From contig JBFNNX010000001.1 in the NCBI GenBank assembly GCA_040791665.1, forward strand, positions 111,223-175,222: a stretch of 64,000 bases of DNA. The letters are read 5' to 3'. Each line of letters opens with the position of its first letter. Positions within the stretch are counted from its first letter, which is position 1. The translations under genes were made by a program, and so were the position numbers. The DNA is from Thiodiazotropha sp040791665 (GTDB lineage Bacteria; Pseudomonadota; Gammaproteobacteria; Chromatiales; Chromatiaceae). Shown piece after piece: positions 33,933-41,630 of this stretch. Under the pieces are notes generated by a model. It was not told where the DNA came from, searched no databases, and saw only the letters and a list, made by a program, of their open reading frames with translations.

Positions 33933-36872
33933 TCAATCTCCAATCGTAATATTGGCGGGAGCAAAACCTCTCCGCAATGTGTTCTCGGTTACATTTCTGG
34001 CCTGCAGAAATTGCAGCAGATAGTCGGGACCACCCGCCTTGAAACCCATGCCACTCAACTTGAAACCACCGAAGGGTTGTCGGTGAACCATAGCACGGGT
34101 GATTTTGCGATTGATATAGAGATTTCCCACGGCAAACTCCCGTTTTGCCTGTACCAAGTGGGATGGCAGGCGGGAATAGACCCCGCCGGTCAGGGCATAG
34201 GCGGTACTGTTTGCAATACGCAAGGCGTCCTGGAAATCTCTCGCGCGCATCACCGCCAACACCGGCCCGAAAATCTCCTCTTGCGCCAACGGTGACTCCT
34301 CTTCCACATCGGTGAAGATGACCGGTGCAATGTAGTGGGCATGATTCGATTCCCATGCCCCCATGTAGTGTGATCGCGCCGTGAGCCTGGCCTCCTCGAT
34401 ACATTGCAGTATGCGCTGCTTTGCCTCGGTACTGATCACCGGACCGACCCTGTTACCGGGCTCCACTGGATCGCCAACAGAGAGGCTTCGAGTCGCCTCT
34501 GTCAGACGTGATACAAATCTGTCATGGATGGTATCCACGCATATTACCCTGGAACAGGCACTGCATTTCTGTCCCTGATAACCAAAGGCGGAATCGATGA
34601 CTCCGGCAACCGCATCATCGAGATCCGCATCCGCATCGATAATGATCGCATTCTTGCCTCCCATCTCGGCAATCAGTCGCTTGACGTGACGCTGTCCATC
34701 TACGGATTGTGATATCAGATTGTGGAGATGCAGACCTACCTCCTTGGAGCCGGTGAAAGCGACAAAATGGGTGCGTGGATCGCGAACCAGTGCTTCACCG
34801 ATTTCGGCCCCGCTACCCGGGAGACAGGTCACCACACCTTCGGGGAGTCCTATTTCTTGCAGCAACCGACAAAAGTGCCAGGCAACCACTGGCGTCTGAG
34901 ACGCGGGTTTGAGGATTACACAATTACCACAGACCATGGCGGCCGACACCATGCCCACAGGGATGGCCAATGGAAAATTCCAAGGTGGAAGCACCACACC
35001 TATACCCACGGGATGGTAAGCCAGTCGATTCTCCTCCCCTGGCTGGGATGAATTCAGTCCCCTGTCCAGGACTCGAGCGCGTTCCGCATAGTAGTGGAGA
35101 AAGTCGACTGCCTCCGCCACATCAGCATCCGCCTCAGTCCACACCTTACCCGCTTCTTTCACCTCCCATGCAGCAAACCAGTCACGCCGATCGGTCAATG
35201 CGGCGGCAATACGATCCAGGTAGTCTGCCCGCTCGCTGAAACGCCTTGCCCGCCAGTCGCTACAGGCTGATTGGGCCTGCCTGATCGCCATTTCAGCATC
35301 ATCAGCACCAGCGCTGACAACCCTGCCGATCAGCTGTGTCGTATCGGCGGGATTGGTGGAGTCGATGACATGCTCCTCTAAAGCAATATGTCCCGATAAC
35401 ATCAGTGGGTAGGTTTTACCCAGCTCTCTCTCCACCGCATCAAGTGCAGAGGCAAACTCCTCGCGCTCTGCATAATGGGTGAATCGATGCAGCGGCTGAT
35501 TTGTAAATCCTGTCACTGTCAGCGACTCTTCCGCAGCGCTTGTCCGGGGAGGCTCTAGCATCTGAGTGATGTCGAGTTTCGGCATCAGGGGCAGAATCGA
35601 TTGATCCGAAGAGTTCTCCAGTAGGCGTCTTACCAGATAGGCAATACCCTGCAGCAACTCACCAAAAGGCAGATAGAGACGCATCGTCAGGCCTCTATCG
35701 GTTATCAGAGGCTCCAATGCGTCAGACATTCCATGCAGCATTTGAAACTCGTACTCGTCCCTACTCCTTCCCGTCCGGTCTGCCAGGGCTATGGCACAGG
35801 CGATACTTCGCAGGTTATGGGTAGCCACAGCCGGCCTAATCAGTGATGATTCGAAAAGCCGGGCCAGGCAGCGTTCATAGCAGGCGTCAGTATCGGCTTT
35901 GCTGGTCCAGACCGGCACCGCCCACCCCTGCTGTCTTGCAACCACGGTTTCCGTATCCCAGTAGGCGCCGCGCACCAAACGCACCATGATGGGCGTGCCC
36001 CGCACTTCGACCCATGACAAAAGTTCATCCAGATCGTTATCCGCTTCACGTAGATAGGCCTGAATCGCTATCCCTAAACCACTCCATTGACGCAACGACT
36101 CCTCCATGGCCAAACGTTTGAACAGTTGCAGGACGATCGCCTTATAGTCGTACTGCTCCATATCGAGGGTGAGCGTGAGTCCAGCTGCCATGGCGGCATG
36201 GCAGATCGGTCTCAAGCGCTCGGTCAATTGAAGAATAGTGCCCTCGCTGTCGACCGCCGAGATCTGTGAATAGAGAGAGGAGACTTTTACCGAGAGATTC
36301 AAGTCAGCCTCCAAATTCGAGGATTTGCTATCCTCGGATGCCCTGGCAATCAGGTCGAGATAGGCCTGCTGATAGCCCTTGGCCTCCGCCTCACTCACTG
36401 TCGCCTCACCCAGCATATCCAGGCTTGCGCGAATCCCTCTCCCGTGCAGCTTCGCCACGCAACCCAGTATGCCGCCAGCGTCTTCCGCGGCGATGAAGCG
36501 GTGCGCGATCCGCCGTACGGCTGTACGGATCACCGGCGCCATCAGCGTCGGTAGAGCCTGCGTCGCGCTACGCCTGATCCCCCAGGCCAGCAGCGGAGGC
36601 AAACGACGGTCATCGATTGCGGAGAAATACTCCGTAAAATGGTTCACCAGTTGCGCGTCGTCAGTTAGCACAGGCACAGTGTCAACGAAGCGCAAACCCT
36701 GCAGGCGAAGGTGATCGTCAGCCAACAGCTGCGCCAGCAATCGATCGATCCATCCTCGAGGGTGGACCTCGGATCTCGACTGCATCTCAGCCCACAACCG
36801 GTGCCCAATTGCTTGAACACGCTCTTCCAGTTCCCTGTTCACCCGCCCCCCTGTCGAACAAGTTTTCAACAT
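33933..36872 (-). CDS. putA: Bifunctional proline dehydrogenase / glutamate-semialdehyde dehydrogenase
   Basis: Converts proline to glutamate in two steps. At 979 residues it is a short PutA without the ribbon-helix-helix repressor domain. The proline dehydrogenase barrel (about residues 75-450) has the FAD/substrate motifs VRLVRGAYWDTE and YEFQMLHGMSD; the aldehyde dehydrogenase part (about 510-960) has the NAD motif PWNFPLAIPVGM, the conserved Glu in LIAEMGGKNAI and the catalytic Cys in GQKCSACSR. The ATG at 36872 lacks a ribosome site; a GTG at 36842 behind AGGGGGG is a good alternative. Not linked to a proline transporter here. Confidence 0.95.
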   Translation of the reverse strand: MLKTCSTGGRVNRELEERVQAIGHRLWAEMQSRSEVHPRGWIDRLLAQLLADDHLRLQGLRFVDTVPVLTDDAQLVNHFTEYFSAIDDRRLPPLLAWGIRRSATQALPTLMAPVIRTAVRRIAHRFIAAEDAGGILGCVAKLHGRGIRASLDMLGEATVSEAEAKGYQQAYLDLIARASEDSKSSNLEADLNLSVKVSSLYSQISAVDSEGTILQLTERLRPICHAAMAAGLTLTLDMEQYDYKAIVLQLFKRLAMEESLRQWSGLGIAIQAYLREADNDLDELLSWVEVRGTPIMVRLVRGAYWDTETVVARQQGWAVPVWTSKADTDACYERCLARLFESSLIRPAVATHNLRSIACAIALADRTGRSRDEYEFQMLHGMSDALEPLITDRGLTMRLYLPFGELLQGIAYLVRRLLENSSDQSILPLMPKLDITQMLEPPRTSAAEESLTVTGFTNQPLHRFTHYAEREEFASALDAVERELGKTYPLMLSGHIALEEHVIDSTNPADTTQLIGRVVSAGADDAEMAIRQAQSACSDWRARRFSERADYLDRIAAALTDRRDWFAAWEVKEAGKVWTEADADVAEAVDFLHYYAERARVLDRGLNSSQPGEENRLAYHPVGIGVVLPPWNFPLAIPVGMVSAAMVCGNCVILKPASQTPVVAWHFCRLLQEIGLPEGVVTCLPGSGAEIGEALVRDPRTHFVAFTGSKEVGLHLHNLISQSVDGQRHVKRLIAEMGGKNAIIIDADADLDDAVAGVIDSAFGYQGQKCSACSRVICVDTIHDRFVSRLTEATRSLSVGDPVEPGNRVGPVISTEAKQRILQCIEEARLTARSHYMGAWESNHAHYIAPVIFTDVEEESPLAQEEIFGPVLAVMRARDFQDALRIANSTAYALTGGVYSRLPSHLVQAKREFAVGNLYINRKITRAMVHRQPFGGFKLSGMGFKAGGPDYLLQFLQARNVTENTLRRGFAPANITIGD

Positions 36873-36994
36873 ACTGATAAATACAATAGAAGAAATAACC
36901 GGAGTGGGTAAGGTGTCGCTCCAGGGATCGATCGACAGTCAATCAAGCCGTTCTTGACGCACTTAAGACGATGGCCGCGGCAACCCGGATCGAT

Positions 36995-37417
36995 TTACAT
37001 TGCGGGTATCGAGGCCCGGGTTAACTTGGAGAATCTGACTCCCCGCATACCACCTATCTTGGTGACCAGCTGTTCTATTTCATCGGGTTTTCCCCGCACA
37101 ATAATCGTCTCCAGACAGTGATAGTGATCAAGATGCACATGGGTTGTGCAGAGAACATTGATATAGCTGTGGTGCTGGATATGGTTGATCTTCTCGGTCA
37201 AACCCCGTTGATGATGGTCGTAGCTGATGGTCAAAACACCGAACACCTCTTCATGTTCGTCGGCCCAACGCTCCTCCACCAGTTTTTCCCTTATCATGTC
37301 CCGTACCAGTTCAGAACGGGAAGCATAGCCCTGATCGATAAAACGTTTATCCAGTTCGTTCAGCAAACCTTCTGGCAGGGATACGGTGACACGGGCAAGA
37401 TCGTTGGAATCTGTCAT
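36995..37417 (-). CDS. nikR: Nickel-responsive regulator NikR
   Basis: A 140-residue homotetrameric repressor. The N-terminal ribbon-helix-helix (ARVTVSLPEGLLNELDKRF) binds DNA, and the C-terminal ACT-like domain carries the nickel ligands in the pattern H-x10-H-x-H-x5-C, here H82, H93, H95 and C101. All four are intact. It is the last gene of the nickel uptake operon, and its frame overlaps the end of nikO; the ATG at 37417 lies eight bases after the nikO stop, while an upstream TTG at 37435 is inside nikO. A matching operator is found upstream of nikL, so it probably autoregulates the operon. Confidence 0.95.
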   Translation of the reverse strand: MTDSNDLARVTVSLPEGLLNELDKRFIDQGYASRSELVRDMIREKLVEERWADEHEEVFGVLTISYDHHQRGLTEKINHIQHHSYINVLCTTHVHLDHYHCLETIIVRGKPDEIEQLVTKIGGMRGVRFSKLTRASIPAM

Positions 37418-37425
37418 GGCTTCAT

Positions 37426-38202
37426 CTACTCCCAATCGTGTACATGCGGGTGGGAATGGCTGATTGCGCCGTGCCGATGTTGATGCCGATGCACCAGGTT
37501 GGCCCGCTGCAACAGCTCCATATCCGCCAAGGCCTGTATGACCGGGCCGTCAAAACATAACCCGCCCTGCTCATCCATGATAAGACAACGTTCTCCCAAT
37601 TCAGCGGCCATGCTTAAATTATGGGTCGTGACAATCACCGTCGCCTCCGTCGTGAGCAGATAATCGACCACCCAGCCACTGCTGCGGGGATCGAGATTGG
37701 CAATGGGTTCATCAAGCAGCAGGCACTCCGGGTCAAGGGCCAGCAGTGCAGCCAATGCCACCTTCTTTTTCTCACCGCCGGACAAACTGTAGGGGGCTTT
37801 CTCAAGTAACTGCTGAAGACCCAAACGACCGGCCCATTCATGAATCAGCTTGTCACTGTCGGGAATACCCAATTGACGCGGGCCATAGCCTATTTCATCG
37901 GCAACCGTAGGATTGAACAACATCGCCTCCGGATATTGAAACAGCAGTACCATTTCGCGGCGGAATCGATTCGCCCACGGACCACTGCGTACAAGCTGCC
38001 TGGTTACCACATCACCCCTGTAGCGATAGTCTCCTGAAGTCGCAAACAGAAGACCGTTCAACAGCTTCAGCAGGGTTGTCTTGCCACATCCGTTGGCGCC
38101 CAGCACCACCAATTTCTCTCCAGGCTCCACTCGCAGGGTTAGCCCCTCGAATACGGCGGGTCCCTCCGGCCAATTAAAACCGATACGATTCAGCTCAATC
38201 AT
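37426..38202 (-). CDS. nikO: Nickel ECF transporter ATPase NikO/CbiO
   Basis: The ATPase of an energy-coupling-factor nickel (or cobalt) importer, 258 residues. Walker A GANGCGKTT (residues 35-43), signature LSGGEKKKVALA and Walker B CLLLDEP are intact. The C-terminal tail is strongly histidine-rich (HRHQHRHGAISHSHPHVHDWE, split at the Ala), an unusual feature that could hold nickel near the transporter. The context with nikR argues for nickel over cobalt. It overlaps the end of nikQ by eight bases. Confidence 0.93.
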   Translation of the reverse strand: MIELNRIGFNWPEGPAVFEGLTLRVEPGEKLVVLGANGCGKTTLLKLLNGLLFATSGDYRYRGDVVTRQLVRSGPWANRFRREMVLLFQYPEAMLFNPTVADEIGYGPRQLGIPDSDKLIHEWAGRLGLQQLLEKAPYSLSGGEKKKVALAALLALDPECLLLDEPIANLDPRSSGWVVDYLLTTEATVIVTTHNLSMAAELGERCLIMDEQGGLCFDGPVIQALADMELLQRANLVHRHQHRHGAISHSHPHVHDWE

Positions 38203-38746
38203 TGAACACGCCTCTGGAGCGCATCGCCTGACTTATCTCGGTTGCGGCATGATGGGATTGCTCCACCACCGCTTCCGTCTGCACCACTGCGAGCCGGGTG
38301 CGTTCGCGCCAGTTCGGCCTTTTCAGGCAGCGGCTCTCGAAGGCCGCGCGATAATCGTTGATGATACGGCTCATCAGACGAATCTGGCCTGCGGCCAAGG
38401 TGGTTAAAAAAGTGAGGGTTGGTGAAAACCTCAAGGCATTGGCAAAATTAATCCTGGCGCTCAGCCAGAATCCCAGCATCACCAGCAACAACACACGAGC
38501 ATTGATCAATATCAGGTACTCGACGCGGAACTCATCCCGCAGCAGGGCGATTACCAGATAGCCAAGGGAGACAGCTGTGTTGAACAGCAACATGGAGATG
38601 AGCGCCTTACGTAGCAGACGCCAACGTAGCGAGCCCGAAAACAGAATCACCGCAGTCAGGCCGATCAATAGATACAACGGCTGATGTATCAGCGTCACCC
38701 CAACCACGGTAAGCAGATAGAGCACTATCCAGCATAAATCCCTCAT
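38195..38746 (-). CDS. nikQ: Nickel ECF transporter membrane subunit NikQ/CbiQ
   Basis: The T component that couples the ATPase to the substrate-binding membrane protein, 183 residues. Four or five membrane spans are followed by a coupling region containing SRIINDYRAAFESRCLKR and the SQAMRSRGVF motif, the A-R-G-type signature of T components. It is shorter than typical CbiQ (about 225-260 residues). The ATG at 38746 overlaps the nikM stop (ATGA), which fixes the start; the frame is open further upstream to 38779. Confidence 0.88.
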   Translation of the reverse strand: MRDLCWIVLYLLTVVGVTLIHQPLYLLIGLTAVILFSGSLRWRLLRKALISMLLFNTAVSLGYLVIALLRDEFRVEYLILINARVLLLVMLGFWLSARINFANALRFSPTLTFLTTLAAGQIRLMSRIINDYRAAFESRCLKRPNWRERTRLAVVQTEAVVEQSHHAATEISQAMRSRGVFND

Positions 38747-39384
38747 GCCAACCACCCCCTTGTTCTGGCATATCGCCATACGGCCAGAGTAAGCAGCGCC
38801 TCCACCCCGCCAATAATCAGATGAGGCAGAAGGATCGCGGGCACCGCCACCTCGGGGCCGAATGGAAAAAACAGAGGTGTACCGTCATCGCGATGGGCGA
38901 TGGCCGGCTGAATCCCCAATACCAACGCTATCAGCAAAGCGGGTATCACCACCGCCAGAAATGTCCCTGCGGCTAGGAATGGCAGCGGATTTCGCTCTCC
39001 TTGCAAACCCATGCATAGGGTCATCACTGCAGCGCCGACGAGCCCCACCGCGAGCGCATTCACCGGCAGGGCTGTAATTCCCCCCGCGCCGAACAGCAGC
39101 GCCTGCAGCAGCAGCACCAGGCTATATGCCAAAAAGGCCAGCCTTACACCAAACAGCATCGCCAGCATGGCGATTCCCACCAGATGTCCCGTACTACCCC
39201 CCGGCAGAGGCAACATGACCATTCCAATGACATAGGCCAATGCGGTGATCACCGCCAAACGGGGTATCGTCTCTTCATTGAGCCTCTGTTTAAGGCCCCG
39301 TGTCGCCCACAACCAGGCTCCAGCTGTCACCACATAGGCCGGCAGATAAAACTGAGGTGCAATGAAACCGTCGGGAATATGCAT
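38743..39384 (-). CDS. nikM: Nickel ECF transporter substrate-binding subunit NikM/CbiM
   Basis: The metal-selective S component, 213 residues with about six or seven spans. The N-terminus must be MHIPDGFI because the free amino group, Met1, His2 and a further His form the metal site in this family; the frame is open to 39399, but only the ATG at 39384 gives it. The GGSTGHLVGIAMLAM segment carries the conserved His near residue 66. No separate NikN/CbiN gene is seen; the NikL protein upstream takes that place, as in other NikLMQO systems. Confidence 0.92.
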   Translation of the reverse strand: MHIPDGFIAPQFYLPAYVVTAGAWLWATRGLKQRLNEETIPRLAVITALAYVIGMVMLPLPGGSTGHLVGIAMLAMLFGVRLAFLAYSLVLLLQALLFGAGGITALPVNALAVGLVGAAVMTLCMGLQGERNPLPFLAAGTFLAVVIPALLIALVLGIQPAIAHRDDGTPLFFPFGPEVAVPAILLPHLIIGGVEALLTLAVWRYARTRGWLA

Positions 39385-39393
39385 ATTCAGCCG

Positions 39394-39409
39394 ATGCAAC
39401 GCGTTGCAT
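39394..39409. promoter_or_regulatory. Perfect 16-base palindrome before nikM
   Basis: ATGCAACGCGTTGCAT is self-complementary and lies ten bases upstream of the nikM start, in the 28-base gap after nikL. In the mRNA it would form a tight hairpin close to the ribosome binding region of nikM, for which no Shine-Dalgarno is obvious. A role in tuning nikM translation or transcript processing is inference. Confidence 0.4.
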
Positions 39410-39412
39410 GCA

Positions 39413-39856
39413 TCACCGTCTCTTACGCTTTGTAAACAACATCATCACACCAAATCCGCTAAGCAGGATACCAATACCCAAAATCAGCTTAGTGAAGTCG
39501 GAATAGGCGTGATCACCATGGGAGTGTGATACCGCATCTGGAGCCAATTCGAAGACGGTATCGATACCGTGCCCCTCCTCGCTGAAGACCCTTAACCGCC
39601 ACTCCCGAACATCACCGGGAATGAACACAACTCTACCCAACGCATCGCTCTTTCCTGATTGATGGGGTGCGTTCCCACCGGCTGCAGTGAGTTCGTATTG
39701 AGCATCGGCCAGGGGGGTGTCGTCGGTATGATGAAGCCAGATGACACCCGCCTCCCGCCGCTCTATTTTCAACCCCACTCCATGGGATAAGCACGAGGGC
39801 GCGTAACCCAGCAGGACAAGCAGCAAGAAAGTGCGAAATAGAGTCGTGACAGCCAT
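39413..39856 (-). CDS. nikL: Periplasmic nickel transport accessory protein NikL
   Basis: A 147-residue protein with an N-terminal signal (LFRTFLLLVLLGYAPSCLS), a carboxypeptidase-regulatory/DUF4198-like beta domain, a His-rich patch (VSHSHGDHAYSD) and a C-terminal membrane span (LILGIGILLSGFGVMMLF) ending in a basic tail. This is the architecture of NikL/CbiL proteins that assist NikM. First gene of the operon nikL-M-Q-O-R. The ATG at 39856 has no ribosome site and lies two bases from a NikR-like operator, so the message may be nearly leaderless. Confidence 0.85.
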   Translation of the reverse strand: MAVTTLFRTFLLLVLLGYAPSCLSHGVGLKIERREAGVIWLHHTDDTPLADAQYELTAAGGNAPHQSGKSDALGRVVFIPGDVREWRLRVFSEEGHGIDTVFELAPDAVSHSHGDHAYSDFTKLILGIGILLSGFGVMMLFTKRKRR

Positions 39857-39857
39857 C

Positions 39858-39884
39858 GTATGAAGAATTTAGAAAATTTCATAC
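39858..39884 (-). promoter_or_regulatory. Probable NikR operator upstream of nikL
   Basis: GTATGA (39858-39863) and TCATAC (39879-39884) are perfect copies of the half-sites of the E. coli NikR operator, in the same inverted order. The spacer is 15 bases, one shorter than in the E. coli nik operator. A CATAAT box on the minus strand (39887-39892 region) lies immediately upstream, so a bound repressor would cover the transcription start. The nikR gene is four genes downstream. Confidence 0.75.
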
Positions 39885-39931
39885 ACATTATGGCATATTG
39901 ACTCATTTATTGCAGTTTATGCGGCATACAA

Positions 39932-40636
39932 TCAAACCTGGCCATTCAGATAGGCTTTGCGTTGCTTTTGCGGAAACTTCTCGATCGCGTAGCGAAGCAT
40001 GGTACGGGGCATACGCTGGTAGTGCTCGCGAAGAAATGACTGCTCTACGGAGAGATCTCGATTCCCCACCTCCCGCAACATCCAGCCAACCGCCTTGTGT
40101 ATCAAGTCATGAGTGTCATCCAACAATTGAAGCGAAATCCTTAAGGTATCCTCATATTGCTGTTTTTTAATGAAATGCAGGGTTGAGATAATGGCGATAC
40201 GACGCTCCCAAAGGCTTTCTGACCTTGCCAAGTCGTGCAATATGCGCCTGTCTCTATTTTCGAGGTGTACACCAACGATATGGTAGGCACTGCTGTCTAC
40301 CAGATCCCAATTATTGATATATCGCGTATTGTTCAAGTAGTGTTGAAAGATCGTTTCCCTCTCTTCATCAGTACCGCTTTGATATTTCAATCCCATAATC
40401 AACAGCGCACAGAGACGTTCTTCATGATAGTCGGACCGCAATATTTGAAGTAGCTGCTTGAAGGGCATATTGCGGTGTTGTCGGGCATGTTGCCGGAGAA
40501 CGGGTACTCGGATACCTAGAAAGCGATCCCCCTCACCATATTCACCCTTACCGGTTTTGAAGAAGCGTTGAGAGTGTTCCGCTATTACAGGATCCGCTGA
40601 GCTGCGTAACGATTCGCGCAAGTGTTTGGCGTTCAT
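39932..40636 (-). CDS. alkD: DNA alkylation repair protein AlkD
   Basis: A 234-residue HEAT-repeat DNA glycosylase-like protein that removes 3-methyl- and 7-methyl-purines. Family motifs are GIRVPVLRQHAR near residue 42, the YINNWDLVDSSAYHIVG segment with conserved Trp and Asp, SLWERRIAIIST and the AVGWMLREVGNRD segment near the C-terminus. All-helical and soluble. It ends 75 bases before the nikL start; that gap contains the nickel operator, so alkD belongs to another transcript. Confidence 0.93.
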   Translation of the reverse strand: MNAKHLRESLRSSADPVIAEHSQRFFKTGKGEYGEGDRFLGIRVPVLRQHARQHRNMPFKQLLQILRSDYHEERLCALLIMGLKYQSGTDEERETIFQHYLNNTRYINNWDLVDSSAYHIVGVHLENRDRRILHDLARSESLWERRIAIISTLHFIKKQQYEDTLRISLQLLDDTHDLIHKAVGWMLREVGNRDLSVEQSFLREHYQRMPRTMLRYAIEKFPQKQRKAYLNGQV

Positions 40637-40816
40637 TGCTCACCCATGCATTGATTCATTGGCAATCAGCGGCATTGTAAGAAACAGATCAACCGCATCA
40701 TCCATGAGCGTAAGCTGATTTAATGAAAACAATTGTTAATCAGCTATCGAGTACAATCAATCCACATAAAGTCTATGGTAGGCTTCCCTTAACAGTTATT
40801 ACCGGGAACAAGACAT

Positions 40817-41032
40817 ATGGATTTACTGAAAAAGAATGTCGGTAAAATCGACCGTGTCATCCGCATCGTTATTGGTATATTGCTGATCGGGAATATCTTC
40901 TACGGATTGCAAAGTCCGGTCGGCTGGATAGGGCTTATACTGCTGCTGACCGGTCTATTCGCCACCTGCCCACTCTACTCGGCACTCAGCCTGGATACAC
41001 GTTCCACCGGCGAAAAGGTAGGCTTGAAGTAG
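40817..41032 (+). CDS. DUF2892 small membrane protein
   Basis: A 71-residue inner-membrane protein with two spans (IRIVIGILLIGNIFYG and WIGLILLLTGLFAT) and the NVGKIDRVIRI N-terminus, the DUF2892 pattern also found as the membrane tail of YgaP-type rhodaneses. CPLYSALSLDT after span 2 contains the conserved Cys-Pro. Stand-alone members are common in sulfur oxidisers, but function is unknown. Convergent with the DUF188 gene. Confidence 0.88.
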   Translation: MDLLKKNVGKIDRVIRIVIGILLIGNIFYGLQSPVGWIGLILLLTGLFATCPLYSALSLDTRSTGEKVGLK

Positions 41033-41057
41033 TCTTGTAGGCCAGTCGACTGCCTGC

Positions 41058-41507
41058 TCAACAGGCCAGCAAGCGGTCAAGCTGATTGGCGAATGCCTGC
41101 CTGTCGGCCTGGCTGAGGGCTGCCGGACCCCCGGTTTGAATGCCGCTGCCACGCAATGTATCCATGAAGTCGCGCATATTCAGGCGCTGGCGGATATTCT
41201 CCTCGGTATAGAGATCCCCACGTGGGCTTAACGCCAGACACCCTTTCGGTATCACTTCGGCCGCCAAGGGGATATCCGCGGTTATCACCAGGTGGCCCGG
41301 TTGCACCCGTTGTACAATGTAGTTATCGGCGATATCGAAACCGGCTCCCACCTGGACCGTGCGGATATAGCGGGAACCCGGCACCTGCAATGGCTGATTG
41401 GCAACCAGCACCAGCGCTACCCTGACCCGTTCAGCGGCACGGTAAAGAATCTCCTTGATCACCTTCGGACAGGCATCGGCATCGACCCAAATCTGTTCAA
41501 TCTTCAT
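41058..41507 (-). CDS. YaiI/YqxD family (DUF188) protein
   Basis: A 149-residue protein of the DUF188 family with a PIN/NYN-like fold. The motifs IWVDADACPKVIKEIL at the N-terminus, VVANQPL-type segment (here LVANQPLQVP), GFDIADNYIV and the LVITADIPLAAEVI segment carry the conserved acidic residues of a putative nuclease site. The biochemical role is not established. The start ATG at 41507 is the only candidate near the family N-terminus. Confidence 0.92.
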   Translation of the reverse strand: MKIEQIWVDADACPKVIKEILYRAAERVRVALVLVANQPLQVPGSRYIRTVQVGAGFDIADNYIVQRVQPGHLVITADIPLAAEVIPKGCLALSPRGDLYTEENIRQRLNMRDFMDTLRGSGIQTGGPAALSQADRQAFANQLDRLLAC

Positions 41508-41630
41508 CTATTACGCTATTTAACCCGGCAAACTTAAATAAGCTATTGTAATCACTAGGCGAAACATTATACTGCTCCGCCCGGCCTTGCCTATGGCTAA
41601 CTCTCTTCCCCCCCACCAGGAACCCCCCCA

